Source: Azonexus sp. (GTDB taxonomy: Bacteria > Pseudomonadota > Gammaproteobacteria > Burkholderiales > Rhodocyclaceae). Taken from it: a DNA stretch of 64,000 nt. Numbering within the stretch: the first letter of the stretch is position 1; every line of letters begins with the position of its first letter. The stretch covers positions 1 through 64,000 of the forward strand of contig NZ_JAKLLH010000018.1 in NCBI RefSeq assembly GCF_023150235.1, given 5' to 3'. Shown here one piece after another: positions 33,486 to 42,479 of this stretch. A program made the translations under genes and the position numbers. The notes beneath the pieces are model-generated. The model saw only the letters and a list, made by a program, of their open reading frames with translations, had not been told where the DNA came from and ran no database searches.

Positions 33486-34730
33486 GTGCTTAACCGGATC
33501 TGGATTGGCTTTGTCTTGTTCGCCTTCGCGGCGGCGCTGTGGCAGGCGCTGCACGGCGATGTCGAGGTCTTTGCGCGGCTGCTGACGACCTTGTTCGACA
33601 GTGCCAAGACCAGTTTCGACATCGCGCTCGGGCTGGTCGGGCTGATGAGCCTGTGGCTGGGGGTGATGAAGGTGGGCGAGCGCGGCGGCCTGATCGAGGC
33701 GCTGGCGCGGCTGCTGGCGCCGTTCTTCCGCCGCATCTTTCCGGCGATTCCGCCGGGGCACCCGGCCAGCGGCAGCATCGCGATGAACTTTTCCGCCAAC
33801 CTGCTCGGCCTCGACAACGCGGCGACGCCGCTGGGGCTGAAGGCGATGCGCGAACTGCAGGAGATCAACCCGCAGAAAACGGTGGCGAGCGACCCGATGC
33901 TGATGTTCCTGGTCCTCAATACCGCCGGGATCACGCTGATCCCGACCTCGGTGATCGCGATCCGCCAGAGCCTGGCGCTCAAGCAGGGGCTGGTCGGCTT
34001 CAACGCCGCCGACATCTTTTTGCCGACCCTGCTCGCCACCTTCATCTCGTTTACCGCCGGGCTGATCGCGGTCGCCCGCTGGCAGCGCATCAACCTGCTG
34101 TGCCGGCCGGTGCTGGTCTTCTTTGCCGGTTTTGCCGCGCTGCTCGCCGGGCTGTACCTGTGGCTGGGCGGCTTGCCGCCGGAGGAGATGGCGCGGGCAA
34201 TGGGGGCGCTGGGCAGCGGCACGGTGCTGGCGATCATCGGGCTCTTTGTCGGCGTCGCGGCCTGGCGCGGCGTCGATGTGTACGCCAGCTTTGTCGAGGG
34301 CGCCAAGGATGGTTTCAATGTTGCGATCCAGATCGTGCCTTACCTGGTCGCGATGCTGGCGGCGATTGCGCTGTTCCGCGCCAGCGGCGGCATGGGCTGG
34401 CTGGTCGAGGGCATCGCCTGGGGCGTGCGCGGGCTGGGGCTGAATACCGATTTTGTCCCGGCGCTGCCGGTCGGGCTGATGAAAACCCTGTCGGGCAGCG
34501 GCGCGCGCGGCTTGATGGTCGATGTGATGACCACCTACGGCGTCGATTCCTTCGCCGGGCGGCTGGCGGCGATCATCCAGGGCTCGACCGAAACCACCTT
34601 CTACGTGCTGGCGGTGTATTTCGGCAGCGTCGGCATCACGCAAACCCGCTACGCGGTGGCCGGCGGCCTGATCGCCGATGCGGTCGGGCTGGTCGGCGCG
34701 ATTTTGATCGGCTACGCCTTTTATCACTGA
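33486..34730 (+). CDS. Fused SpmA-SpmB-like membrane protein (nucleoside-recognition/Gate domains)
   Basis: The 414-residue integral membrane protein is made of two Gate-domain halves. The N-half has TSFDIALGLVGLMSLWLGVM and SGSIAMNFSANLLGLDNAATPLG (given in parts), as in spore maturation protein A; the C-half has GAKDGFNVAIQIVPYLVAML, GVDSFAGRLAAIIQGSTETT and YFGSVGITQTRYA, as in SpmB. Such fusions occur in many non-sporulating Gram-negatives with unknown transport or signalling role. The start is a GTG with no clear ribosome-binding site. Confidence 0.88.
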   Translation: MLNRIWIGFVLFAFAAALWQALHGDVEVFARLLTTLFDSAKTSFDIALGLVGLMSLWLGVMKVGERGGLIEALARLLAPFFRRIFPAIPPGHPASGSIAMNFSANLLGLDNAATPLGLKAMRELQEINPQKTVASDPMLMFLVLNTAGITLIPTSVIAIRQSLALKQGLVGFNAADIFLPTLLATFISFTAGLIAVARWQRINLLCRPVLVFFAGFAALLAGLYLWLGGLPPEEMARAMGALGSGTVLAIIGLFVGVAAWRGVDVYASFVEGAKDGFNVAIQIVPYLVAMLAAIALFRASGGMGWLVEGIAWGVRGLGLNTDFVPALPVGLMKTLSGSGARGLMVDVMTTYGVDSFAGRLAAIIQGSTETTFYVLAVYFGSVGITQTRYAVAGGLIADAVGLVGAILIGYAFYH

Positions 34731-34784
34731 GCCGCCGGGCGGCCTCCTGGCTGCCCGCCTGGTCGACTTGCGGGTTTTCCCTGA

Positions 34785-34806
34785 TTTTCACGGTCGACCG
34801 TGAAAA
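34785..34806. repeat. Dispersed palindrome, 22-bp perfect copy
   Basis: The core CACGGTCGACCGTG (34789-34802) is extended by TTTT on the left and AAAA on the right. Intergenic, 55 bp after the SpmAB stop and followed by GGGCAAAAACCCG. Confidence 0.85.
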
Positions 34807-34879
34807 AGGGCAAAAACCCGCTCGACGCCGGCGCAAAGGCTGGCGCACAATCCGTTTTTTTCTGCCTCGCTGGTATTTC

Positions 34880-35509
34880 GTGGCCCGGATCGTCGTTTTC
34901 AACAAGCCTTATGGCGTGCTCAGCCAATTCACCCCCGAGGGGAAGTGGCGGGCGTTGGACGAGTTCATCCCGCTCAAGGGGGTGTATGTCGCCGGCCGCC
35001 TCGATGCCGACAGCGAAGGCCTGCTGCTGCTGACCGACGACGGCCAGTTGCAGGCGCGCATCGCCGAGCCCAGGCACAAGCTGGAAAAAACCTACTGGGC
35101 GCAGGTCGAGGGCATTCCCGACGAAGCGGCGCTCGACCGGCTGCGCGCCGGGATCGCCTTGTCCGACTACGTCGCCAAGCCCGCCAAGGTACGGCTGATC
35201 GACGCGCCCGCAGGGCTGTGGGAGCGCGATCCGCCGATCCGCTACCGGGCGGCAATTCCGACCCGCTGGCTGGAAATCCGCATCAGCGAGGGCAAGAACC
35301 GCCAGGTCAGGAAGATGACGGCGGCTATCGGCTATCCTACGCTGCGCTTGGTTCGGGCGGCGATTGGCCGGCTCGACCTGGCCGGACTGGCGCCCGGGGA
35401 ATGGCGTCAGTTTGCTGGCAGCCTGGCCGACCTGGCGCCATCGGCTGCCGTCGCGCAGCATCCGGCGGTGTCCCGTTCCCATCAAAAAAAAGGAAAATAC
35501 AGACCATGA
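34880..35509 (+). CDS. rluE: 23S rRNA pseudouridine synthase, RluE-like
   Basis: The 209-residue RsuA/RluB/E-type enzyme contains the catalytic motif AGRLDADSEGLLLLTDDG with the nucleophilic Asp, and the family segments NKPYGVLSQFTPEG, ISEGKNRQVRKMTAAIGYPT and LVRAAIGRLDL. There is no N-terminal S4 domain, which fits RluE (U2457) more than RsuA/RluB. A GTG start at 34880 gives MARIVVFNKPYG. The stop overlaps the next gene's ATG by 4 bp. The C-terminus has about 20 extra basic residues (SRSHQKKGKYRP). Confidence 0.9.
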   Translation: MARIVVFNKPYGVLSQFTPEGKWRALDEFIPLKGVYVAGRLDADSEGLLLLTDDGQLQARIAEPRHKLEKTYWAQVEGIPDEAALDRLRAGIALSDYVAKPAKVRLIDAPAGLWERDPPIRYRAAIPTRWLEIRISEGKNRQVRKMTAAIGYPTLRLVRAAIGRLDLAGLAPGEWRQFAGSLADLAPSAAVAQHPAVSRSHQKKGKYRP

Positions 35510-35757
35510 AAAAGCTGATCAGCCTGCTGGCTGCCATCGCCCTCATTTCCACCTCTTTGGTCGCCGACGCCGCGCCGCGCCACAAGCATGGCGTCAAGGC
35601 CGTCAAGATGCATCAAGCCAAAACCGGGGCCAAGAGCGGGGCCAAGGCCGGCAAGAGCCTGAAATCCAGGAAGACGCACAAGAAGTCGCTGTCCGCGAAG
35701 AAGGCCAGGCGCGCCCCGGTCGGCGCCTACAACGGGCCGCGCGTTGCCGCCCAGTAA
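35506..35757 (+). CDS. Small exported lysine-rich protein
   Basis: An 83-residue protein with a clear signal peptide (MKKLISLLAAIALISTSLVA, cleavage near ADA|APR) and a mature part made of Lys, Ala, Ser and Gly, with GAKSGAKAGKSLKSRKTHKK as a near-repetitive core and a terminal GAYNGPRVAAQ. No cysteines or known domain. It is strongly cationic and could bind nucleic acid, phosphate polymer or cell wall; this is speculation. It overlaps the rluE stop (ATGA) and has its own AAGGAAA. Confidence 0.7.
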   Translation: MKKLISLLAAIALISTSLVADAAPRHKHGVKAVKMHQAKTGAKSGAKAGKSLKSRKTHKKSLSAKKARRAPVGAYNGPRVAAQ

Positions 35758-35773
35758 GTAATCACGGAGTCGC

Positions 35774-36208
35774 ATGAAACCCATTTTCTCCCTCCTCGCC
35801 GCTTTGCTGCTGGCGCCCGTCGCGCAGGCCGAAATGCCGCGCATGGAGCTGACCGCCGGCATGTACCGGATCGACGCCGAAGTCGCTGCCGACCAGCAAA
35901 ATCGTATGGTCGGGTTGATGCAGCGCAAGAGCATGCCGCAGCACCACGGCATGCTGTTCGTCTTCCCGCAGGCGAACACCCACTGCATGTGGATGCGCAA
36001 TACGCTGTTGCCGCTGTCGGTCGCCTTCCTCGATGAAAGCGGGATCGTCATCAACGTCGAGGACATGCAGCCGCAGACCGAGGACAGCCACTGCGCACGT
36101 CGTCCGGCACGCTTTGCGCTGGAAATGAACCTCGGCTGGTTCCGCGAGCGCGGGATCAAGTCCGGCAGCAAGATCGGCGGCATCGAGCGCGCGCCGCAGC
36201 CGCGGTAA
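35774..36208 (+). CDS. DUF192 family exported protein
   Basis: The 144-residue protein has a signal peptide (cleavage near AQA|EMP) and the DUF192 hallmarks EVAADQQNRMVGLMQRKSMP, GMLFVFPQANTHCMWMRNTL (partly), PLSVAFLDESGIVINVEDM and a terminal GIKSGSKI. The family is widespread, small and of unknown biochemical function. It sits 16 bp after the Lys-rich gene and 6 bp before ubiC, so it is likely in the same operon. Confidence 0.9.
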   Translation: MKPIFSLLAALLLAPVAQAEMPRMELTAGMYRIDAEVAADQQNRMVGLMQRKSMPQHHGMLFVFPQANTHCMWMRNTLLPLSVAFLDESGIVINVEDMQPQTEDSHCARRPARFALEMNLGWFRERGIKSGSKIGGIERAPQPR

Positions 36209-36214
36209 CTTCCG

Positions 36215-36754
36215 ATGGCGGTAGGCAAACCCTGGCGTGCCACGCTGGCTGCGCCGGCGCCCGGACCGCGATTGCGCGCCTGGCTCACCGAGCCGGGTTC
36301 GCTGACGCGGCGCTGCCAGCGGCTGAGCCGGCATTTCCAGATCCGCCTGCTTGCCCAGGGGCGGGCGCCGGACTTGGTCGCCACCGTGCCGGCGCGGGCG
36401 CGCCAGATGCTGGTGCGCGAAGTCCTGCTCTGTTGCGACGGCGTACCGGTGATTTTTGCCCATACCACGCTGTCGACCGTGGGACGCGGCCGCCTCAACC
36501 GCTGGCTGGCCCGGCTCGGCAGCCGCTCGCTCGGTTCCTTGCTCTTCGCCTATCCCGGCTTCCGGCGCGGCGCCATCGAGTTCCGCCGCCTCGACGCGCG
36601 CGATCCGCTGTACCGCTCGGCACAGAATGCGCTGGCGGATACCTGCCAGCTGCCGCCACAGCTCTGGGCGCGGCGTTCGGCGCATGTGCTGGCCGGGCAG
36701 CGGGTCACGGTCTGCGAAGTCTTTCTGCCCGCCTTGCTCGCGCTCGACGCTTGA
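36215..36754 (+). CDS. ubiC: Chorismate pyruvate-lyase
   Basis: The 179-residue protein shows the UbiC pattern: LRAWLTEPGSLTRRCQRLSR, LVREVLLCCDGVPVIFAHT, RSLGSLLFAYPGFRRGAIEF and a C-terminal VCEVFLPALL. It converts chorismate to 4-hydroxybenzoate for ubiquinone synthesis, in the cytoplasm. Start ATG 36215. The last stop base begins the 7-bp tandem repeat. ubiA is not adjacent downstream, as it often is. Confidence 0.9.
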   Translation: MAVGKPWRATLAAPAPGPRLRAWLTEPGSLTRRCQRLSRHFQIRLLAQGRAPDLVATVPARARQMLVREVLLCCDGVPVIFAHTTLSTVGRGRLNRWLARLGSRSLGSLLFAYPGFRRGAIEFRRLDARDPLYRSAQNALADTCQLPPQLWARRSAHVLAGQRVTVCEVFLPALLALDA

Positions 36755-36823
36755 GTCGTCAGTCGTCAGTCGTCAGTCGTCAGTCGTCAGTCGTCAGTCG
36801 TCAGCTGTCAGCTGTCAGCTGTC
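36754..36823. repeat. Tandem 7-bp repeat between convergent ubiC and response-regulator genes
   Basis: Seven copies of AGTCGTC are followed by three of AGCTGTC, 70 bp in all. The array starts at the last base of the ubiC stop and ends over the stop of the convergent response-regulator gene (tca at 36822-36824). The unit change at copy eight suggests two expansion phases. Possible slipped-strand variation would alter the intergenic length only. Confidence 0.95.
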
Positions 36824-37997
36824 AGCCGCCGGACCAGGCGGCCTGGCGACCGACGTCGTCCGCCAATGCCTGGGAATTCCGCAGTGCGTCCAGCACCTGC
36901 TGGAAATCGGCGGTGTCCTGCTCATTGCCGGCGCCGAGCATTTCCAGCACCTTGTGCACCGCGGCTTCCATCGTCGTGCTGATCGCCGCTTCCTGGTTGG
37001 GGGCGGTGTCTAGCCAGGCATAAGCCTTTTCGATTCCGTCGATCATCTCCTGCAACAATAAGCGGGTATCCAGCGAGATCTGCTGCTGCCGCAGGCGCAG
37101 GCGCTCGACCGCCGCAACCGCGCTGTTCTGCGCCAGTTGGAGTTGTGCCGCGTGTTCACCGGATTGCTGCCGCATCGCCACATTGTCGCAAAGCGCCTCG
37201 GTGGTTTCGGCCAGGATGGTCAGGTTATCGCGGATGCGGCCAAGCCTTTCCTCGTCTCCCGGCAGGCCACGGACGACGATGGAAACGTGATCGTAGTTGA
37301 AGACGCACTGGCTGCCGAGCTGGAAAATCCGACCCATCGTCGATGCGTGTTCGAGAATCGCCTGCTCCAGCGGCGAGGGCTGTCCGGCCGAGGTGCGGAT
37401 CGTGGTTTCGCCGCCGTGACGGATCATCACGCTGCAGCTCAGATCGAAGGCGCCAATGGCATCGACCAGGCGCCTGGCCAGGGTGTAATAGTTGGGACTC
37501 TGGATCGCGGCGCGGGTGAAGTTGAGCAGGGTGCCGTTTTCGCCGGCCGAGGACAGGAATTGCATCGCCATTTGCTGCAGGTTCTGCTTTTCGGCCTGCA
37601 ACTGCGCGGCATCGGCGTGGCGTTGCAGTGCCAGCTGGATCTTGCGCACCAGGATTTCGTATTCGACCGGCTTGACGATGAGGTCGTCGCCGCCGGCCTC
37701 GAAGGCGTGCAGATGTTCGTCGAGGGTCTGGCAGGCAGTGACGAAAATGATCGGCACCCGCGGGTGGCGTTCGCGCAGCAGGCGGCAGGTCTGGTAGCCG
37801 TCGAGCCCGGGCATGGTGACGTCGAGCAGCAGCAGATCGGGCAGTTCCTGCGCGCAAAGCGCCAGTGCTTCCTCGCCGGAGGCGGCGGCGGTGACCGCGA
37901 AGTGCTTGGCCAGCATCAGTCGATGCGTGGTCCGGCAGAGGCGGTCGTCATCGACAACGAGAAGGCGGCTTCCGTTCTGGAGAGGCTGGTCGGTCAT
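36822..37997 (-). CDS. Response regulator with uncharacterised output region
   Basis: The 391-residue protein has an N-terminal receiver domain (about 10-130): acidic pair VVDDDR, phospho-acceptor Asp59 in LLLLDVTMPGLDG, Thr in IIFVTACQ and Lys in LIVKPVEYEI. After a coiled linker (about 130-165) comes a region of about 200 residues starting NFTRAAIQSPNYYTLARRLV, without DNA-binding, GGDEF, EAL or HD-GYP motifs, then a helical tail. It may be a GAF-like sensor fused to a receiver; I do not recognise the family firmly. ATG 37997 is used; a TTG three codons upstream is possible. No partner kinase is adjacent. Confidence 0.8.
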   Translation of the reverse strand: MTDQPLQNGSRLLVVDDDRLCRTTHRLMLAKHFAVTAAASGEEALALCAQELPDLLLLDVTMPGLDGYQTCRLLRERHPRVPIIFVTACQTLDEHLHAFEAGGDDLIVKPVEYEILVRKIQLALQRHADAAQLQAEKQNLQQMAMQFLSSAGENGTLLNFTRAAIQSPNYYTLARRLVDAIGAFDLSCSVMIRHGGETTIRTSAGQPSPLEQAILEHASTMGRIFQLGSQCVFNYDHVSIVVRGLPGDEERLGRIRDNLTILAETTEALCDNVAMRQQSGEHAAQLQLAQNSAVAAVERLRLRQQQISLDTRLLLQEMIDGIEKAYAWLDTAPNQEAAISTTMEAAVHKVLEMLGAGNEQDTADFQQVLDALRNSQALADDVGRQAAWSGG

Positions 37998-38072
37998 GGC
38001 TGGCAATCGGCGGGAGGGAGAGTCGAACGATAATCCCCCGCCGGGGGATGACGCAAGGAAGGAACGTAAAAA

Positions 38073-38091
38073 ACCCCGCTCGTGGCGGGGT
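38073..38091 (-). terminator. Terminator for sodB
   Basis: ACCCCGC (38073-38079) and GCGGGGT (38085-38091). On the minus strand the stem runs into TTTTTTACG. It lies 24 bp beyond the sodB stop. Confidence 0.88.
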
Positions 38092-38114
38092 CGTTCGGCA
38101 CGGCGGCGAATGGC

Positions 38115-38702
38115 TCAGCCGGCGAAGTTGGCGGCGGCGAAGTTCCAATTCACCAGATGATTCAGGAAGGTTTCGACGAACTTCGGGCGCAGATTGCGGT
38201 AGTCGATGTAGTAGGCGTGTTCCCAGACGTCGACGCAGAGCAGGGCGGTGTCGCCGGTGGTCAGCGGGGTGCCGGCGGCGCCCATGTTGACGATGTCGAG
38301 GGAACCGTCGGCCTTCTTGACCAGCCAGGTCCAGCCGGAACCGAAGTTGCCGACGGCGGAAGCCTGGAAGGCGGCCTTGAAGGCATCCAGCGAACCCCAC
38401 TTGGCGTTGATCGCGTCGGCCAGGGCGCCGCTCGGAGCGCCGCCGCCGTTCGGGGTCATGCAGTTCCAGAAGAAGGTGTGGTTCCAGACTTGGGCGGCGT
38501 TGTTGTAGATGCCGCCAGCCGGGGCCTTCTTGACGATGGCTTCGAGGTCGAGGGCTTCGTACTCGGTGCCCTTGATCAGGTTGTTCAGGTTAACCACGTA
38601 GGCGTTGTGGTGCTTGCTGTAGTGGTAATCGAAGGTCTCGGCCGACATGTGCGGGGCCAGGGCGTCCTTGGCGTAGGGCAGGGCGGGCAGTTGATGTTCC
38701 AT
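38115..38702 (-). CDS. sodB: Superoxide dismutase, Fe-type
   Basis: A 195-residue cytoplasmic enzyme. Metal ligands are visible in family positions: His in [13 protein letters not shown], His in [16 protein letters not shown], and the [13 protein letters not shown] motif (Asp and His). FFWNCM and GWTWLV favour the iron form. Length is normal. It has its own terminator and no operon partner; xseA lies 37 bp upstream on the same strand. Confidence 0.95.
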   Translation of the reverse strand: MEHQLPALPYAKDALAPHMSAETFDYHYSKHHNAYVVNLNNLIKGTEYEALDLEAIVKKAPAGGIYNNAAQVWNHTFFWNCMTPNGGGAPSGALADAINAKWGSLDAFKAAFQASAVGNFGSGWTWLVKKADGSLDIVNMGAAGTPLTTGDTALLCVDVWEHAYYIDYRNLRPKFVETFLNHLVNWNFAAANFAG

Positions 38703-38739
38703 GGTTTTCTCCGTTGTTTTCAGGGTTTGGCTAAAAATT

Positions 38740-40119
38740 CTATTGGGCTTCCCGTGCAGCGGCAACTTCCGCGCTGCTTTTTTCGTTTTCCACCGCGTTG
38801 ACCGTGACATGGGCGCCGCCATGGGCGAAGGCCAGGCGCAGCGCGTCGCCGTTGCGCAATTGTTGCGCCGTGCGCACCGTGCGCCCCTCGGCTGTGACGG
38901 CAATGGCATAGCCACGATTCAGGACCGCGAGTGGATCGAGCTGCTTGAGACTGGTTGCCTGCGTGTTTAGTTGCATTTTTTTGCCTGCCATCTGGCGTTC
39001 GAGGGCGTTTTGCAGCCGATGCCCGAGTTCGGCCAGAGGTGTTCGCTGGCGCCCGGCCTGCGGTCGTTGCGCTTGCAGTCCGCGCAGTGCGTTGCTAAGG
39101 CGTTCGCGGCGGCGGGCGAGCAGGCGCTCGCCGGCAAAGTGCAGAGCGTCGCCCAGAGCGCGCAGCTCGCGCCCTTGTTGTTGCAGGCGTTGAGCGGGGT
39201 GGAGCAGGCGGGCGGCGAGCAGGTCGAGTTGCTGGCGGCGGGTGGCGAGCAGGCGTTCGCTGGCGCGTTCGAGGCGGTGCCGGCCGTCGTCGAGCCGGCC
39301 AAGCAGGGTGTCGCGATCCGGCGCGGCCAATTCGGCGGCGGCGGTCGGCGTGGTCGCGCGCAGGTCGGCGACGAAATCGGCGATGGTGAAATCGGTTTCG
39401 TGGCCGACACCGGAAATCACCGGCACGGTACAGGCGGCAATCGCCCTGGCCACGATTTCTTCGTTGAACGACCACAGGTCTTCGATGCTGCCGCCGCCAC
39501 GGCAGAGGATGACGAGATCGTGGGGGCCGGTGGAGGCGCAGGCCAATGCGGCGGCGATCCGCTCGCCCGCGCCTTCGCCTTGTACCGCTGTCGGGTAAAG
39601 CGTCAGCCGCAGGTAAGGCGCGCGTCGGTGCAGGGCGCTCAAGACATCGCGCAGGGCGGCGGCCTGCGGGCTGGTGACAATGGCCAGCGAGTGGGGAAAG
39701 GGCGGCAGCGGGCGCTTGCGTGCGGGGGAAAACAGTCCCTCGCTTTCCAGCTTTGCCTTGAGTTGCAGAAAACGCTCGAAAAGATCGCCCTGGCCGGCAC
39801 GGCGAATGCCTTCTACATTGAGCTGGAATTCGCCGCGTGGCTCGTAGAACGAAACCAGCGCCCGAGCCTCGACCTTTTGCCCGTTCTCCAGCCGCCAGCC
39901 GAGCAATTGCGCCCGGTTGCGCCACATGACGCAACGGACCTGCGCCTGGGCGTCCTTGAGTGAAAAATAGACGTGGCCGGAAGCGGCCTGCGTCAGATTG
40001 GAAATCTCGCCGGCGATCCAGGCAAGCGGAAACCCGGCCTCCAGGCAATCGCGAACCCGGCGATTCAGCGCCGAGACGCTGAGAACCGGATTGTCAACAG
40101 GGGGAAACGATTTGGACAT
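38740..40119 (-). CDS. xseA: Exodeoxyribonuclease VII large subunit
   Basis: The 459-residue protein has an N-terminal OB fold ([39 protein letters not shown]) and the XseA core ([58 protein letters not shown]), then a long coiled coil and terminal [14 protein letters not shown]. It degrades single-stranded DNA with XseB, which is not adjacent. I chose ATG 40119 ([14 protein letters not shown]); upstream sequence is AT-rich and not family-like. Confidence 0.95.
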   Translation of the reverse strand: MSKSFPPVDNPVLSVSALNRRVRDCLEAGFPLAWIAGEISNLTQAASGHVYFSLKDAQAQVRCVMWRNRAQLLGWRLENGQKVEARALVSFYEPRGEFQLNVEGIRRAGQGDLFERFLQLKAKLESEGLFSPARKRPLPPFPHSLAIVTSPQAAALRDVLSALHRRAPYLRLTLYPTAVQGEGAGERIAAALACASTGPHDLVILCRGGGSIEDLWSFNEEIVARAIAACTVPVISGVGHETDFTIADFVADLRATTPTAAAELAAPDRDTLLGRLDDGRHRLERASERLLATRRQQLDLLAARLLHPAQRLQQQGRELRALGDALHFAGERLLARRRERLSNALRGLQAQRPQAGRQRTPLAELGHRLQNALERQMAGKKMQLNTQATSLKQLDPLAVLNRGYAIAVTAEGRTVRTAQQLRNGDALRLAFAHGGAHVTVNAVENEKSSAEVAAAREAQ

Positions 40120-40412
40120 GGCCGCGATTCTACGCACCATCCCTCCTCGAATGCAGGTCTTGACAGTTGTTGTTAATTTGTAAGCTTTTGTTTTTATTGT
40201 AGTTTGTGTTTTTGCCTGTTTTTTGGGCAGAGTAAGCCGCAATGTGCAAATACCGGCCATTGGCTCGGCTTTCTACCGCTCATGCACAGACTTATCCACA
40301 GCTTCTGGGGATAAGCTCTCAGGACTGCGGCATTTTGTCGCAAACATCATGGCTTGCCCTGCATCGGGGGGCAGGGCAAAATCGCGGGCTGACATTCCAC
40401 CGGGGATACGAA

Positions 40413-41018
40413 GTGTTTGAAATCGTCAAAGCGGCCGGCTGGCCGATCTGGCCCTTGTTGCTGGCCTCCATCATTGCCGTTGCGCTGATCATCGAGCGAC
40501 TGCTTGCCTTGCGCGCGTCCAGGATCGTTCCGCCGGGGCTGCTGCAGCGCTCGGTCGGCGAGTTCCGGCGCGGTCAGGACAACAGCATCCTGCTCGACAA
40601 CCTTGAACGCCATTCCCCGCTCGGCCGCGTTCTTGCCGCCGGCCTGCGCAATGTCGACAACCCGCGCGAGGTGATGAAGGAGTCGATCGAAGAAGCCGGC
40701 TCGGCGGTGGCGCATGAACTTGGCCGCTACCTGACGACCCTCGGCACCATCGCCTCGATCAGCCCGCTGATGGGCCTGTTCGGCACGGTGATCGGGATGA
40801 TCGAGATCTTCGGCGCGCAGGCGCCGGGCAGCGGCAATCCGCAGCAGCTGGCGCACGGGATTTCGATCGCGCTGTACAACACCGGTTTCGGCATCTTCAT
40901 CGCCATCCCGAGCATGATCTTCTGGCGCCACTTCCGCGCGCTGGTCGACGGCTTCGTCGTCGAGATGGAGCAGCAGGCGGTGCGCCTGGTCGAATTCATG
41001 CACGGCGACCGGAAGTAA
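40413..41018 (+). CDS. exbB: ExbB/TolQ-type proton channel subunit
   Basis: The 201-residue inner-membrane protein has three membrane segments (WPIWPLLLASIIAVALIIER; LTTLGTIASISPLMGLFGTV; GISIALYNTGFGIFIAIPSM) and the MotA/TolQ/ExbB signature in the second and third. With ExbD it uses proton motive force to energise TonB or a similar process. A GTG start at 40413 was chosen because it starts just before the first helix; upstream in-frame sequence to 40242 is not family-like. The upstream 290 bp is AT-rich and includes a DnaA-box-like TTATCCACA near 40301. Confidence 0.85.
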   Translation: MFEIVKAAGWPIWPLLLASIIAVALIIERLLALRASRIVPPGLLQRSVGEFRRGQDNSILLDNLERHSPLGRVLAAGLRNVDNPREVMKESIEEAGSAVAHELGRYLTTLGTIASISPLMGLFGTVIGMIEIFGAQAPGSGNPQQLAHGISIALYNTGFGIFIAIPSMIFWRHFRALVDGFVVEMEQQAVRLVEFMHGDRK

Positions 41019-41022
41019 GCGC

Positions 41023-41439
41023 ATGAACTTCCGTCGCGGATCGGCTCGCGAAGAGCCTGAAATCAACCTGGTGCCGATGATCGACGTACTGCTGGTGATC
41101 ATCATCTTCCTGATGCTGACCACCACCTATTCCAGGTTCTCCGGGCTGGAAATCAACCTGCCGACCGCCGAGGCGGGCAAGCAGGCCGAGCAGCCGAACG
41201 AGATCGACGTCGCGGTCACCGCCAGCGGCCAGATATTGGTCAACAAGTCACCCTTGACGGGTAATACCGTCCCGGCCATCTCCGAGGCGCTGCGCCGCGC
41301 CGCCGGCAGTCGCAACGATCCGGTCATCATCATCAATGCCGATGCCAAGGCGACGCACCAGAGCGTCGTCGATGTGATGCAGGCGGCGCAGTCGGCCGGT
41401 TATCCGCACATTTCCTTCGCCACCCAGACGGCGCAGTGA
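41023..41439 (+). CDS. exbD: ExbD/TolR-type biopolymer transport protein
   Basis: The 138-residue protein has one N-terminal membrane helix with the conserved Asp in NLVPMIDVLLVIIIFLML, then a periplasmic domain (VNKSPLTGNTVPAISEALR; VIINADAKATHQSVVDVMQA). It pairs with the ExbB-like protein 4 bp upstream. It overlaps lpxK by one base (TGATG). The exbB-exbD-lpxK-trm112-kdsB order is common in betaproteobacteria, so housekeeping envelope use is likely. Confidence 0.92.
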   Translation: MNFRRGSAREEPEINLVPMIDVLLVIIIFLMLTTTYSRFSGLEINLPTAEAGKQAEQPNEIDVAVTASGQILVNKSPLTGNTVPAISEALRRAAGSRNDPVIIINADAKATHQSVVDVMQAAQSAGYPHISFATQTAQ

Positions 41440-42479
41440 TGTTTGCCCGCTGGCTGCAACGCCAATGGTTCCAACGCCGGCTGACGCCGGCGTTGTTGTT
41501 CCTGCGCTTGCCGCTGCTTTTGCCGCTCTTGCCGCTGCACGCGCTGTTCGTCCTGGTCTCCGGTTGGCAGCGCCGGCGGGTTCGCCCGCAGCGCTTGCCG
41601 GTGCCGGTGCTGGTAGTCGGCAACCTGACCGTCGGCGGCGCCGGCAAGACGCCGCTGACCTTGTCGCTGGCCCAGGCACTGCAGGCGCGCGGCTGGCGGC
41701 CGGGGATCGTCAGCCGGGGCTACGGCCGGGGTGGCGACGGCGTGGTTGCGGTGACGGCGACGAGTTCGGCCGCCGAGGTCGGCGACGAACCGCTGTTGCT
41801 CGCCCGGCGCAGCGGCGTGCCGGTATATGTCGGGCGCGACCGGGTCGCCGCCGCCCGGGCCTTGCTGGCCACCGAGCTGCAGGTCGATGTGATCCTCTGC
41901 GACGACGGCCTGCAGCACCTGCGCCTGGGGCGCGATGTCGAGCTGGCGGTGTTCGACGGGCGCGGCGCCGGCAACGGCTGGCGCCTGCCGCTGGGGCCGC
42001 TGCGCGAACCCTTGTCGCGCTTAGCCACGGTCGACGCGGTGATCGGCAATTTTTCCAGTGCGGCGACGGCGCTGCCGCCCGGCGTCGAGTTGCCGGCTGG
42101 CCCGGCATATTTCCCGATGTGCCTGCAGCCGGGGGCTTTTGCGCGGCTGGATCGGCCGTCGCTGACAGTCGATGCCGGATATTTTCGTGGCCGCCGGGTG
42201 CATGCCTTGGCCGGGATCGGTGACCCGGGGCGCTTCTTCGCCACCCTGCAGGGACTGGGTATCGATTTTGTCGCCCATCCTTTCCCCGACCATCATGCCT
42301 ATACCGTTGCCGATTTATCCTTCGCCGGCGACGATATCCTGCTGATGACCGAGAAGGATGCAGTAAAATGTTCGGCTCTTGTGCCGGGCGAAGCCTGGTA
42401 CCTGCCGGTCGAGGCGGAACTGCCGCCGGCGCTGATTGAACTCGTTGAGGAGAAACTCCGTGGACGCCAGGCTGCTTGA
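41439..42479 (+). CDS. lpxK: Tetraacyldisaccharide 4'-kinase
   Basis: A 346-residue inner-membrane-associated kinase of lipid A synthesis. It has an N-terminal hydrophobic segment ([19 protein letters not shown]), P-loop [25 protein letters not shown] and [17 protein letters not shown], all typical. It phosphorylates the 4' position of the disaccharide precursor. The last 20 bp overlap the trm112 gene. Confidence 0.95.
   Translation: MFARWLQRQWFQRRLTPALLFLRLPLLLPLLPLHALFVLVSGWQRRRVRPQRLPVPVLVVGNLTVGGAGKTPLTLSLAQALQARGWRPGIVSRGYGRGGDGVVAVTATSSAAEVGDEPLLLARRSGVPVYVGRDRVAAARALLATELQVDVILCDDGLQHLRLGRDVELAVFDGRGAGNGWRLPLGPLREPLSRLATVDAVIGNFSSAATALPPGVELPAGPAYFPMCLQPGAFARLDRPSLTVDAGYFRGRRVHALAGIGDPGRFFATLQGLGIDFVAHPFPDHHAYTVADLSFAGDDILLMTEKDAVKCSALVPGEAWYLPVEAELPPALIELVEEKLRGRQAA

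Noticed and set aside
36754-36823. CRISPR-like array
   Set aside because: Units are 7 bp with no spacers and there are no cas genes; it is a simple tandem repeat.
40290-40320. Replication origin
   Set aside because: A single DnaA-box-like TTATCCACA and AT-rich flank occur upstream of exbB, but there is no cluster of boxes and no dnaA/dnaN/gyrB nearby.
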